From: JAXMHQ01 sp046346665
GTDB lineage: Bacteria > Verrucomicrobiota > Verrucomicrobiia > Limisphaerales > JAXMHQ01
Reading direction: 5' to 3'
DNA length: 64,000 bases
Assembly (NCBI GenBank): GCA_046346665.1
Contig: JAXMHQ010000030.1
Location: 8,480 to 72,479 of the forward strand
Shown: positions 53,136-61,684 of the stretch, in pieces
How the letters are laid out: every line of letters starts with the position of its first letter
How positions within the stretch are numbered: position 1 is the stretch's first letter
Program-made: the position numbers and the translations under genes
The notes under the pieces: model-generated
The model's input: only the letters and a program-made list of their open reading frames with translations
Told to the model about the DNA's origin: nothing
Database searches by the model: none

Positions 53136-53659
53136 AACCTTACGGAGTGATTGCCGAATTCACGACGCCGGCGGCGGTGATGCACGCGGCGGAGCGGGTG
53201 CGCGACGCGGGTTACACGCGCTGGGATGTGTTCACCCCGTTCCCCGTGCACGGCATGGACCGCGCCATGGGCATGAAGAATTCCAAGGTCGGCTGGTTCG
53301 CCTTCATCGGCGGCGTCACCGGCTACACCTGCGGCATGCTGATGATCTGGTGGATGAACGCCGTGGATTACCCGATCGTCATCGGCGGCAAACCCATGTT
53401 CAGCCCGTTCGCCGCGTTCCCGCCGTCCTACGAACTCACCATCCTGCTCGGCGCCTTCGGATCGCTTGGCGGCATGCTGTTCCTGAACCGGCTCCCGCGG
53501 CTGCACCATCCGCTGCTCAAACACCGCAAGTTCGCCGCGGTCACCCATGACCGGTTCTTCGTCGTCATCGAATGCCAGGACCCGAAATACTCGGAATCGG
53601 CCACGATGAAACTGCTGAAGGAAGCCGGAAGCCAATCGATCGAGGTGGTGGAGGAATAA
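53132..53659 (+). CDS. actD: Alternative complex III subunit ActD (DUF3341)
   Basis: 175 residues. GVIAEFTTPAAVMHAAERVR and YTRWDVFTPFPVHGMDRAMG form the soluble DUF3341 region, followed by two TM helices (about 50-75 and 100-120) and a short soluble tail. It is the membrane subunit without cofactor found in ACIII. It overlaps actC and actE by 1-4 bp. Confidence 0.92.
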   Translation: MKPYGVIAEFTTPAAVMHAAERVRDAGYTRWDVFTPFPVHGMDRAMGMKNSKVGWFAFIGGVTGYTCGMLMIWWMNAVDYPIVIGGKPMFSPFAAFPPSYELTILLGAFGSLGGMLFLNRLPRLHHPLLKHRKFAAVTHDRFFVVIECQDPKYSESATMKLLKEAGSQSIEVVEE

Positions 53660-54306
53660 TGCGCTATTTCCTGCTCATATTTGTGGTCTGCGTCGCGGCC
53701 GTCGTCGGAATCGCCGGCAAACGCGGCCACCTGTCTCGCAAACCGCCGTTGTACGTGTTCCCGGACATGCGCCGGCAGCTCAAGCTGCGGCCCCAGGAAC
53801 CGAACGGCTTTTTCGCCAACGGCATCAGCTCCCAGCAGCCCGTCGCCGGAACGGTCGCGCAATCCAAACCGCTCAACGTCGGCGGACGCGAGGTGTTTTC
53901 CTTTGAGGACGATCCCGTGTTCACCGGGCGCGAGGTCGGCACGACCAATTTCGTCGAGAACAATCCCTATCCCGTCAACGCCCAGCTCCTGCAGCGCGGC
54001 CAGCAGCGGTTCACGATCTACTGCTCGCCCTGCCACGGACAACAGGCCGACGGCAACGGGATCACCAAGAAAGTCGGCGCCATGGCCGTCATCGCCAACC
54101 TGCATGACAAGCGCATCGTGGAAATGCGCGACGGCGAATTGTTTTACGTGATCACCCACGGCCGGAACCTGATGGGCGCCTACGGCCCGAACGTTCCCGT
54201 CGCGGATCGCTGGGCCATCATCGCCTACCTGCGGGCCGTCCAGATGAGCCGGCTCGGATCGATCGACGACGTGCCGGCGGAACTGCGACCGGCCCTGACC
54301 AAGTGA
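53659..54306 (+). CDS. actE: Alternative complex III monohaem cytochrome c ActE
   Basis: 215 residues from ATG 53659, overlapping the actD stop (TAATG). N-terminal anchor MRYFLLIFVVCVAAVVGIAG. One haem site CSPCHG at about 121-126 and a downstream methionine-containing region (HGRNLMGAYGPNV). It accepts electrons from ActA/B and passes them on. Confidence 0.92.
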   Translation: MRYFLLIFVVCVAAVVGIAGKRGHLSRKPPLYVFPDMRRQLKLRPQEPNGFFANGISSQQPVAGTVAQSKPLNVGGREVFSFEDDPVFTGREVGTTNFVENNPYPVNAQLLQRGQQRFTIYCSPCHGQQADGNGITKKVGAMAVIANLHDKRIVEMRDGELFYVITHGRNLMGAYGPNVPVADRWAIIAYLRAVQMSRLGSIDDVPAELRPALTK

Positions 54307-54308
54307 CT

Positions 54309-55601
54309 ATGAGCTCCCACAAACATGCCGACGCGGCCCCGCTGGATCTTTCGAAATGGCGGAGCCTGCCCGCCCGCCTGATCGGCGCCGGCCTCGTGGT
54401 CGCGGCCGCGGGCGCGGTGCTCAGCTTCAAGCACGACGGCGGACGGCACTTCGCGTTTTCGTGGCTGGTGGCGTTCATGTTCTGCCTCAGCCTGTGCCTG
54501 GGTTCACTTTTCCTGGTGCTCGTTCATCACCTGTTCGACGCCGGATGGTCGGTGCCGATCCGCCGGTTCAACGAACACATCGCCAGCCTGCTGTTCCCGT
54601 GGATGGCCATCCTGTTCATTCCCATCGCCATCATGGCGCCGAAGCTCTACCACTGGATGAGCCCCGCCGAACAGGCGCATCCGGACCACGCGCTCACCTC
54701 GAAATGGCCGCTGCTCACGATCCCGGTTTTCTACGGAGTGTCCGCCGCGGTGTTCGTGATCTGGTGGATTCTCTCACACGGCCTTCGCAAATGGTCGCTG
54801 AAACAGGATGAAGTCGGCGGCGCGGAACCCACGTTCAAAATGCGCGGCTACGCCTACTGGGGCATTGTCGCGTTCGCGGTCACGCTCACCCTGGCCGTGG
54901 TCATGTGGATGCAGGCGCAGACGCACGAATGGTTTTCGACGATGTACCCGGTCATCTATTTCGCCGGCAGCGCGTGGCTGGCGCTGGCGACGACGTATGT
55001 GATCACCATGATCCTCCACCGGCAGAACGTGCTGACCGAGGTGCTGCATGAGCACCAGTATTATTTCATCGGATCGCTCATGTTCGCGTTCACGGTGTTC
55101 TACGCCTACGTCCATTTCGCCCAGTATTTCATCATCTGGAACGCCAACATGCCGGAAGAAACTTTCTGGTACGTCATCCGCGAAAAGGGCACTTGGTTCT
55201 ACGTGGCGATGGTCATCATCTTCGGCCATTTCTTCGTGCCGTTCCTCGGGCTGCTGCGCATCGACGTGAAGAGCTTCTTCCCCTACATGACCGCGATCTG
55301 CGCCTGGGCGTGGCTGATGCACTTCGTCGATCTGTCGTTCAACATCCTGCCGGTCGAAAGCCCGACCGGGTATCCGTTCAAGTGGGCCTGGCTGGATCTC
55401 GGCTGCCTGGCGCTGATGCTCGGGGTTTTGTCGAAAGTTTTCCTGGCGAAATTCGCCGCGTCCGCGCCGTTCCCGATCAAGGACCCGCGGTTGATCGAGG
55501 CGATGGGTCATTTCCACCCGGTGCCGACGCAGATTTCCGGCGGTGAGCTGGATGAAACGGACGATCTGCGGGATGCGCCGCATGCCGGTCCGGCCAGGTA
55601 A
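54309..55601 (+). CDS. actF: Alternative complex III membrane subunit ActF
   Basis: 430 residues, about ten TM segments. It is similar in architecture to ActC, with FSWLVAFMFCLSLCLGSLFL and a HEHQYYFIGSLMFAFTVFYAY block. In ACIII it forms part of the membrane arm and is proposed to take part in proton movement. It starts 2 bp after actE; a GTG at 54303 is possible. Eight bases separate it from the next small ORF. Confidence 0.92.
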   Translation: MSSHKHADAAPLDLSKWRSLPARLIGAGLVVAAAGAVLSFKHDGGRHFAFSWLVAFMFCLSLCLGSLFLVLVHHLFDAGWSVPIRRFNEHIASLLFPWMAILFIPIAIMAPKLYHWMSPAEQAHPDHALTSKWPLLTIPVFYGVSAAVFVIWWILSHGLRKWSLKQDEVGGAEPTFKMRGYAYWGIVAFAVTLTLAVVMWMQAQTHEWFSTMYPVIYFAGSAWLALATTYVITMILHRQNVLTEVLHEHQYYFIGSLMFAFTVFYAYVHFAQYFIIWNANMPEETFWYVIREKGTWFYVAMVIIFGHFFVPFLGLLRIDVKSFFPYMTAICAWAWLMHFVDLSFNILPVESPTGYPFKWAWLDLGCLALMLGVLSKVFLAKFAASAPFPIKDPRLIEAMGHFHPVPTQISGGELDETDDLRDAPHAGPAR

Positions 55602-55608
55602 ATTGTTC

Positions 55609-55988
55609 ATGAACAGCGAATCCAAATTCTGCAATTGCGCCTCGCGGTTGGCGACGGCGGCCGCCGTTCTGGGCGCGTTTCTCATCGTGTTCGTGCTGGT
55701 GTGGGCGATGCGGCATTACACGCAGCCGGCGCCGCTGAACGCGAACCGGGCCGCGGAACGGGCGAAGGCCCTCGCCGAATTGCGCGCCGCCGAGGCCGAA
55801 GCGCCGCACACCACCGCCTGGCTCGACCAGGGCAAGGGCATTGTCCGGCTCCGGATCGAGGATGCGATGGCGCTGTCGAGCGCGAATGGCGGAAACCCGC
55901 TGCCGGCCGTTCGAACCTGGTGGCGCGCGTGGAGAAGGCGACCTTCGTGCCGCCGCCGCCGCCCCCGAAGCCCAGCGCATTCGAGTGA
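55609..55988 (+). CDS. Small single-TM protein of the ACIII operon, frameshifted
   Basis: Begins MNSESKFCNCASRLATAAAV, with one TM segment (AAVLGAFLIVFVLVWAMRHY) and a conserved-looking soluble part (RAAERAKALAELRAAEAEA and GWLDQGKGIVRL-like). From residue about 98 the expected continuation (RSNLVARVEKATFVPPPPPP then KPSAFE and stop) is in the +2/-1 frame; the indel is near 55900-55912. The length from ATG to the real stop is 380 bp, one short of a multiple of three. If the base is a sequence error this is an intact gene of about 126 residues; otherwise the C-terminus has been lost and the frame runs on over the next gene. Confidence 0.6.
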
Positions 55989-55996
55989 GCGTTGCC

Positions 55997-57451
55997 ATGG
56001 CCGTCAACTCCCCAGGCGATCAACAGTCGTCCATCGACGCCTCCTGCCGATGGCCGTTGGCCGCGCTGTTTCTCGGCGCCGCCGCCTGGCTCGTGCTCGG
56101 ATCCCTGCTGGCCCTCGTCGCGTCGCTCCACTTCCATTCCCCCCAACTGCTCGCCGGCCATGCGTGGCTGACCTACGGACGCCTCCACGCCGCTGCCGTC
56201 GACGCCCAATGGTACGGCTTCGCCATCCCGGCCGCGCTCGGCGCCGCCCTCTGGATCGTCGCCCGCCTCGCCGGGCAGCCGCTCCGCAACCCGCTCCTCG
56301 CCATTTTCGGCGCCAAACTCTGGCACCTCGGCGTTCTCGCCGGCGTGATCGGTATTCTCTGCGGCGACAGCACCGGGTTCGAACGCCTGGAATTCCCACG
56401 CTACGCCGTCGTCCTGCTCCTCCTCGCCTACCTCGTTGTCGGCGTCGGCATCGTCACCGCCATGCACGACCGGCAGGATCGCTCGACGCCCCTTCCCGCG
56501 GCGGGCTGGATGATTCTCGCGGCGGTTTTCTGGTTCCCCTGGATCGCGGTCACCGCGAATTTCCTGCTGCAAACCCAGTCGCTCCGCGGCATCAACCAGG
56601 CCGTCACCGCGTGGTGGTACACGAGCAATTTCACCGGGGTCTGGGCCTCCCTGTTCGGCCTCGGCATCGCCTTCACCCTGCTGCCCCAGGCTCTCCGCCG
56701 CCGATTGCACAGCGATTACCTCGTTCTCTTCACTTTCTGGACCCTCATCGCCTTCGGCGGGTGGACCGGCATCGGTCCCAGCGCACCCGTCCCGGCCTGG
56801 ATGCCCGTTCTCAGCCGCGTCGCGGTTTTTCTCACCGTCGTTCCGCTGATCGCCGTCATCCTGAATTGCATCAATACCGTCCTGTCCGGACCCGGCCCGC
56901 AGGAATCCGTGAGCGCATCCGACCTTGTCGCCGGAAGTTTTCTGAAGTTCGGCATCCGCTCCTGGATCCTCTCCGGCGTGATGGCCATCGCCGCGGCCGT
57001 GCCCGCCGTCTCGCGCGTGACGGAGTTCACCTGGTACAACGTCGCCGGGTCGGAACTGACGCTCTACGGTTTTCTCGGGTTCACGCTGATGGGCGCCGCT
57101 TATTTTATTTTCCCGCGAGTGCTGGGGATCGACTGGGTGAAGCCGGGCCTGATCCGGCTGCAATTCGGGCTGGCGCTGGCGGGGCTGGTCCTGGCCGTGG
57201 TGCCGCTGGTGATCGGCGGGATCCTCCAGGGCAGCCGCGTGCGGCAGGCGGATATTCCGTTCGTGGACATCGCGCGATCGATGCTTCCGTTCCTGCGCGC
57301 GTCGACGATGGGTGATTTGCTGGTGCTGCTGGCGAGCCTGCTCTGGCTTGGGAACCTTGCCGGCCTCGTGGCAGCCTGGGCCCGCAAACATTGCGTGCCC
57401 GCCTGCCGCGCCCTCACGGCTGATGCGCAAACCGCGGAGGTGCGACCATGA
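55997..57451 (+). CDS. Haem-copper-oxidase subunit I-like (CcoN-like) protein without catalytic ligands
   Basis: 484 residues from ATG 55997, about 12 TM segments, alignable end to end with cbb3 CcoN. H64 in YGRLHAAAVDA corresponds to a low-spin haem ligand. The rest have been replaced. The CuB histidine of WWYGHN reads WWYTSN (206-211). The CuB HH pair of GPHH reads GPSA (260-263). The GHVH haem ligands read WYNVA (346-350). It therefore cannot hold CuB or the high-spin haem. It is encoded between ACIII genes and a CcoO-like cytochrome, so a structural or electron-transfer role in a supercomplex is inferred. Overlaps the next gene by 4 bp. Confidence 0.88.
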   Translation: MAVNSPGDQQSSIDASCRWPLAALFLGAAAWLVLGSLLALVASLHFHSPQLLAGHAWLTYGRLHAAAVDAQWYGFAIPAALGAALWIVARLAGQPLRNPLLAIFGAKLWHLGVLAGVIGILCGDSTGFERLEFPRYAVVLLLLAYLVVGVGIVTAMHDRQDRSTPLPAAGWMILAAVFWFPWIAVTANFLLQTQSLRGINQAVTAWWYTSNFTGVWASLFGLGIAFTLLPQALRRRLHSDYLVLFTFWTLIAFGGWTGIGPSAPVPAWMPVLSRVAVFLTVVPLIAVILNCINTVLSGPGPQESVSASDLVAGSFLKFGIRSWILSGVMAIAAAVPAVSRVTEFTWYNVAGSELTLYGFLGFTLMGAAYFIFPRVLGIDWVKPGLIRLQFGLALAGLVLAVVPLVIGGILQGSRVRQADIPFVDIARSMLPFLRASTMGDLLVLLASLLWLGNLAGLVAAWARKHCVPACRALTADAQTAEVRP

Positions 57452-58329
57452 ACCAGGGTCCGCTCGTTTTCCTGGGCGCCTTCGCCGCAGTCAGCCTTTC
57501 GTGGGTCGGCCTCGTCCTCGTGCCCCAGTTCCAGACCGGCCGCGAAGGGCAGGGCACCAACATCGTCAGCACCGCCGAGCTCTACCCGGTCGCCCGGTCC
57601 GGCCAGGCGCAGCAGGGTCTTGAAGTTTACCGCGCCGAAGGCTGCGCCGCCTGCCACACGGAACAGGTCGGACAAACCGCGACGGTGTGCGACGTGATTC
57701 TCACGAAGGCCGGCACCAACCAGGCCGCCCTGTTCAACGTGCTCGTCAAGGCCGGCCTCGGCGCGTCCAATCCCGGCCAGTTTCTCACCGGCCTGCCCAA
57801 AGCCGTCCGCCAGGGAATTTCACTCGACCAGGCCGCCGATCTTGCCGCGGAACTCAAGGCCGCCGGCGCCACCAGCCAGATCCAGCTCGTGCCGGTCGGA
57901 CCCGACCTCGCCCGCGGCTGGGGCCGCCGCCGGACCGTGGCGCGCGATTACCTTTTCGACTCGACCGTCATGCCTGGATCGATCCGGATCGGTCCCGACC
58001 TGGCCAACATCGGCATGCGCCAGCCGGATCCTAACTGGCAATTGCGCCATTTATACGCGCCGGCGTCCGAGGTCAAGGGATCGCCGATGCCGGGTTACCG
58101 GTTCCTGTTCGAGAAACGCCGGACCGGCCGGCAGCCGTCGCCCGACGCGCTGCAGTTGCCCGCCGAATGGGCGCCGCCCGCGGGTTACGAGATCGTGCCG
58201 AAACCCGAAGCCAGGGCGCTGGTGGCTTACCTCCTGAGTTTGAAATCCGACACGCCGCTGTTCGAGGCGCCGATGAGCGCACCGATCGAAGCCCCGTCGA
58301 CGGCCGGCACCAACGCACCCGCGAAATGA
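57448..58329 (+). CDS. CcoO-like membrane-anchored cytochrome c
   Basis: 293 residues. The N-terminal anchor is GAFAAVSLSWVGLVLVPQFQ, and one haem site CAACHTEQVG is at about 71-80. The CcoO-like GPDLANIGMRQPDPNWQLRHLY and SPMPGYRFLFE follow, with a candidate Met ligand. The sequence after the haem is longer and less conserved than in CcoO of true cbb3 oxidases. It is paired with the degenerate CcoN-like gene, and both overlap by 4 bp. Confidence 0.85.
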   Translation: MNQGPLVFLGAFAAVSLSWVGLVLVPQFQTGREGQGTNIVSTAELYPVARSGQAQQGLEVYRAEGCAACHTEQVGQTATVCDVILTKAGTNQAALFNVLVKAGLGASNPGQFLTGLPKAVRQGISLDQAADLAAELKAAGATSQIQLVPVGPDLARGWGRRRTVARDYLFDSTVMPGSIRIGPDLANIGMRQPDPNWQLRHLYAPASEVKGSPMPGYRFLFEKRRTGRQPSPDALQLPAEWAPPAGYEIVPKPEARALVAYLLSLKSDTPLFEAPMSAPIEAPSTAGTNAPAK

Positions 58330-58931
58330 GCCACGCGCCTCACAACATTCCCGCAGCGGCGTCCGCCGAATCCGCGCCTGCCGTGTCGCGCGGCGCCGTC
58401 GTGCCGGTGTGGCTGATCGTGCTGCTGGTGCTCATCGTGTTCGGGGGTGGATTGTATTTCGACCGGAACGGCGCGTGGTTCGATCCGCAGGTTTATGGTC
58501 CTTACCAGACGTTTGCGGACCTGGAGCGCTATCAGCCGAAGCGCGAAGGCCCGGACCTTGCGCGGGGCAAGGCGGTGTTCGAGGCGGTGTGCGGACTTTG
58601 CCACGGTGTTGATGGAAACGGCAAACCCGGCCAGGCGCCGCCGCTCGCCGGATCCGAATGGGCGACCGGAAATCCGGATCGCATGATCCGCATCCCGCTC
58701 TATGGATTGTCCGGCTCGATTTCCGTGAAGGGCCAGGAATGGTCGCTGGCCATGCCCGCCATGGGCGCGGCGCTGTCAAACGACGATCTGGCCGCCGTGC
58801 TGACTTACATTCGCGCCTCCTGGGGCAACCAGGCGTCGCCGATCACGCCGGAGCAGTTGCAGGCGGTGAAGACCAAGGTGGGAAGCCGCTCGCAGCCCTT
58901 CACCGCGAGCGAACTCAGCGCGATCCAGTGA
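58326..58931 (+). CDS. Membrane-anchored monohaem cytochrome c
   Basis: 201 residues from ATG 58326, overlapping the previous stop by 4 bp. N-terminal TM segment VPVWLIVLLVLIVFGGGLYF. One haem site, CGLCHG, and a C-terminal AMPAMGAALSNDDLAAVLTYIRASWGN typical of class I cytochromes (Met ligand in the AMPAMG loop). It is the last gene of the ACIII run. It could link ACIII to a terminal oxidase encoded elsewhere. Confidence 0.9.
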   Translation: MSHAPHNIPAAASAESAPAVSRGAVVPVWLIVLLVLIVFGGGLYFDRNGAWFDPQVYGPYQTFADLERYQPKREGPDLARGKAVFEAVCGLCHGVDGNGKPGQAPPLAGSEWATGNPDRMIRIPLYGLSGSISVKGQEWSLAMPAMGAALSNDDLAAVLTYIRASWGNQASPITPEQLQAVKTKVGSRSQPFTASELSAIQ

Positions 58932-58936
58932 AGGCA

Positions 58937-59106
58937 GTCCAAGAGTTTAGGAGTTTGGGAGTTTGTGCGTCAGTTCGATTCGCGCGTTCGGGAATTAATG
59001 ATTCACACAACCGGTATTTCCAAGCTGAAGCGACGCTTGGGCGGACCCGAGGGCTCTGCGCTACTCCTAAACTCTTAAACTCTTAAACTCTTAAACTCTT
59101 AAACTG
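58937..59106. repeat. Family H inverted array
   Basis: AAGAGTTTAGGAGTTTGGGA (58942-58961) faces CTCCTAAACTCTTAAACTCT and repeats of the same octamer (about 59064-59106). Between them is unassigned sequence. It marks the end of the ACIII operon and the response regulator 3' end. Confidence 0.8.
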
Positions 59107-59107
59107 C

Positions 59108-59482
59108 TTACGCGGGTGCGTAGCGCGAGATGGCGGCGCGGAGCGTGTCGAGTTCGAACGGTTTGCAGATGAACGAATCGACTCCGCCCAGGGCGCGTTC
59201 GGAGGTCTGAAGTTTTTCCGGGTAAGCGGTGATCATCACCACGGGCTGAGCCGGGGCGCGATCCTTGATGGCGGCGGCCAGCGCGTCGCCTTTCATCTCG
59301 GGCATGAAATAATCCGTGAACACGAGATCGAATTTGCCGGGCTCGAACATGGCGAGCGCGGCCGCGCCGCTTTCGGCCTGGCTCACGTGATGCCCGTCAC
59401 AATGCAAAAGCATTTCAACCGTCTGGCGGACCAAAGGTTCATCGTCGACCACCAGGATGTTCTTGCAAGTGTGCGCGTTCAT
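59108..59482 (-). CDS. Single-domain response regulator (CheY-like)
   Basis: 124 residues, a receiver domain only. Acidic pocket D13/D14, phosphoacceptor D57 in LVFTDYFMPEMKG, T86 in MITAY and K108 in CKPFE are all present. No output domain, and no histidine kinase in the window, so its partner is encoded elsewhere. It converges on the ACIII operon across a repeat array. Confidence 0.92.
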   Translation of the reverse strand: MNAHTCKNILVVDDEPLVRQTVEMLLHCDGHHVSQAESGAAALAMFEPGKFDLVFTDYFMPEMKGDALAAAIKDRAPAQPVVMITAYPEKLQTSERALGGVDSFICKPFELDTLRAAISRYAPA

Positions 59483-59599
59483 GTTGGCTCGGGCGTCGCA
59501 GATTCTGTGCCACAGGCACTTAAGCGCCCGCAGCCGGACGGGGTTTGATCCAATCCACCCGGCCCCGGCGCGCGAAACCGGCTGACTTCACGTTAAATC

Positions 59600-59790
59600 A
59601 GGGCTAGGCAGAGTCCCGCCCCGGCGGGAGGCTTGAGGACGTCGCAAAACGGGCGGCAGACCGGATCCGGTTCCCGGGTGGTTCCTGTCGAAAAACCGTG
59701 CAGCCCGTGTCGCGGTCGCGGTAGGGCGCCACTCCGTGGCGCCGGCCGCGCGGAGCGCAGCCCTACGATGGCCGGCGCCACGGAGTGGCG
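59600..59790. repeat. C-like unit and family E hairpin doublet
   Basis: A C-like fragment (GCAGAGTCCCGCCCC, about 59608-59625) precedes two inverted E hairpins, GGCGCCAC-TCC-GTGGCGCC (about 59725-59745) and its mirror GGCCGGCGCCACGGAGTGGC (59770-59789). The stretch 59483-59871 has no coding signal apart from the M48 leader. Confidence 0.75.
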
Positions 59791-59871
59791 ACCTGCCAGG
59801 GAGGCCCATTGCCCAGTCGTTGGGGGCGGTTGTCGATTCGGGCGGGTTGGACTACGATGCAAGGAGGATTT

Positions 59872-60672
59872 ATGCGAACACAGTTTTTTCTGCGATGGAT
59901 GGCGTGCGGGGTGGCGGCTGTTTGCGTGTGGCTGGTGGCGGGTTGCAACACGGTTCCCGTGACCGGGCGATCGCAATTGAACCTGATGCCCGCCAGCGAG
60001 GAGACGCAGTTGGGAGTGACGAGTTTTGACAAGCTCAAGAAGGAGACCCCGGTCAGCAAGGATCCCGCCGCGAATGCGCTGGTGCAAAAGGTGGGAAAAC
60101 GGATCGCGAAAGTGGCCGGGCCCGACATGCCGAATGCGCAGTGGGAATTCGTGGTGTTCGAAAGCAAGGAAGCCAACGCGTTCTGCCTGCCCGGCGGCAA
60201 GGTCGGGGTTTACACCGGCATCCTGCCGATCACGAAAGATGAAGCCGGCCTGGCGACGGTCCTGGGTCACGAGGTCGCCCATGCGGTCGCCCGCCACGGC
60301 GGCGAGCGCATGACCGAGGCCATGATCGTCCAGTTCGGCGCGTCCGCCATCGGCGCGTCCCTCTCCAGCTCCGATCCGCGCATGCAACAAGCCGCCTTGC
60401 TCGCCTACGGCGCCGGCACCCAGGTCGGCGTCCAACTGCCCCACAGCCGTTCCCAGGAATCCGAAGCCGATCACATTGGGCTGATCTACATGGCGCGGGC
60501 CGGCTACGATCCGAAGGCGGCCGTGGCTTTCTGGGAGCGATTTGCGCAATACAACTCCGCCCAGGGCAACGGCGGCCCGGCGTTCCTCCGCACGCACCCG
60601 ACGGATGCCGCAAGAATCCAGCAGCTCAAGGCATGGTTGCCGCAGGCGGAGGCCCAATACAAACCACAGTAA
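59872..60672 (+). CDS. M48-family metallopeptidase, lipoprotein
   Basis: 266 residues from ATG 59872, which follows AAGGAGG at ideal spacing. Signal peptide with lipobox LVAGC (C25). The zinc motif HEVAH (133-137) and a downstream ESEAD box are present. The sequence resembles LoiP/BepA-type outer-membrane quality-control proteases (FCLPGGKVGVYTGIL, SRSQESEADHIGL). No TPR domain, unlike BepA. It should act in the periplasm anchored to a membrane. Confidence 0.93.
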   Translation: MRTQFFLRWMACGVAAVCVWLVAGCNTVPVTGRSQLNLMPASEETQLGVTSFDKLKKETPVSKDPAANALVQKVGKRIAKVAGPDMPNAQWEFVVFESKEANAFCLPGGKVGVYTGILPITKDEAGLATVLGHEVAHAVARHGGERMTEAMIVQFGASAIGASLSSSDPRMQQAALLAYGAGTQVGVQLPHSRSQESEADHIGLIYMARAGYDPKAAVAFWERFAQYNSAQGNGGPAFLRTHPTDAARIQQLKAWLPQAEAQYKPQ

Positions 60673-60673
60673 A

Positions 60674-60835
60674 GTGCGGAATGCGGAGTGCGCCTCGTGC
60701 TCTTGTAGGAGCCGACGTCAGGAGGCTCTAACTCATCAGGAAAGACGGAAAGCGTGAGCCTCCTAACGTCGGCTCCTACAAATAGGGGTGAAAAAGGCCG
60801 CCAGGATTCCGCGCTCCGCACTCCGCATTCCGCAC
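60674..60835. repeat. K2 pair enclosing a G element
   Basis: GTGCGGAATGCGGAGTGCG (60673-60692) and GCTCCGCACTCCGCATTCCG (from about 60811) enclose a long hairpin at 60714-60780. Its arms are TGTAGGAGCCGACGTCAGGA and TCCTAACGTCGGCTCCTACA. Confidence 0.85.
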
Positions 60836-61570
60836 TCAACGGGCTCCGCCGAAAACGTTTTCGAGAATCACTTCTTTGGTCTTCCAAATCAGCGCCATCG
60901 TCATGGCGATCGGCAGCAGCAGGAACAGGCACAGCGGAATCCATAGCAGCCAGCTCCCGTTGACTTCCAGTCCAAGCGAGGGAATGACAATTTGGAACCC
61001 GTGCCAGTCCACAGGTTTTGCCGAGAGGCGATTGATGTAGAACAGGAGGATGCGGGGCACGGCGAGGTAGAGCGTGGTGAGGAAGAGGAACGCGGTGAGC
61101 AGGCTGCGGTTGACGGCGGTGTATTGCCGCAATTCGTGCCGGAGCGCTTCGTCGGGCAGCATCGCGCCGAGCCGCAGCAGGACGACGTTGAGGGCGATGA
61201 GGAAAAAGAGGCTGGAGACGGCCAGCAGGCAGACCGCGAGCCGGAAGTAGGCCTGTTCCGGGACGCCGTGCCAGAAGTAGAGAAAAGGGCTGAGACCCAG
61301 GTTCAGCAGGGCGAAGAATGAGGCGCGGTCGATGGCGTGGCGCCAGGGTCGCTCCTGTTTCTGAAACGACGCGAGCTGCCACAATCCGAACAGGAGCAGT
61401 GCCGTGAACAGGCAGGCGGGCAAACCCCACGTGGCCCGAAACCAGCCGGCCCCGGCCGTGCCCACGCCCAGCACCAGCGCCGAAGGCAGACCCCAGAACA
61501 GCGCCGACAAACCGCGCACCAGGCGGCCGAGGGAACGCAGAAGCTCGGGATGGGGAGCCGCGTCAGGCAT
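60836..61570 (-). CDS. Integral membrane protein, unknown function
   Basis: 244 residues with about five or six TM segments, for example LSALFWGLPSALVLGVGTAGAG, CLFTALLLFGLWQLASF, FALLNLGLSPFLYFWH and WIPLCLFLLLPIAMTMALIW. I recognise no family signature. Related sequences occur in Verrucomicrobiota as hypothetical proteins. It is transcribed towards the M48 gene, with a K2/G repeat between. Confidence 0.6.
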   Translation of the reverse strand: MPDAAPHPELLRSLGRLVRGLSALFWGLPSALVLGVGTAGAGWFRATWGLPACLFTALLLFGLWQLASFQKQERPWRHAIDRASFFALLNLGLSPFLYFWHGVPEQAYFRLAVCLLAVSSLFFLIALNVVLLRLGAMLPDEALRHELRQYTAVNRSLLTAFLFLTTLYLAVPRILLFYINRLSAKPVDWHGFQIVIPSLGLEVNGSWLLWIPLCLFLLLPIAMTMALIWKTKEVILENVFGGAR

Positions 61571-61571
61571 G

Positions 61572-61683
61572 GGGGAAAGGCAAAAGGCAGAATGTAGAAT
61601 GAAGAAGAACTAAAACAAAGAGACAGCGGATGCATCCAGGTTGCGGCCGGTCATTTTCTGCATTCTGCATTCTTCCTTCTGCC
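61572..61683. repeat. Family K inverted array
   Basis: AAAGGCAGAATGTAGAATGA (61577-61596) faces TTCTGCATTCTGCATTCTTC (about 61655-61674). Between two leftward genes. Confidence 0.8.
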
Positions 61684-61684
61684 T

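Noticed and set aside
55543..57315. 590-codon ORF starting in the small ACIII gene
   Set aside because: After the frameshift near 55905 it runs out of frame through the CcoN-like gene and becomes an Arg/Pro-rich shadow.
59060..59106. Possible CRISPR array from evenly spaced repeats
   Set aside because: The units are 8 bp, adjacent and without spacers; there are no cas genes. The same holds for all other short arrays in the window.
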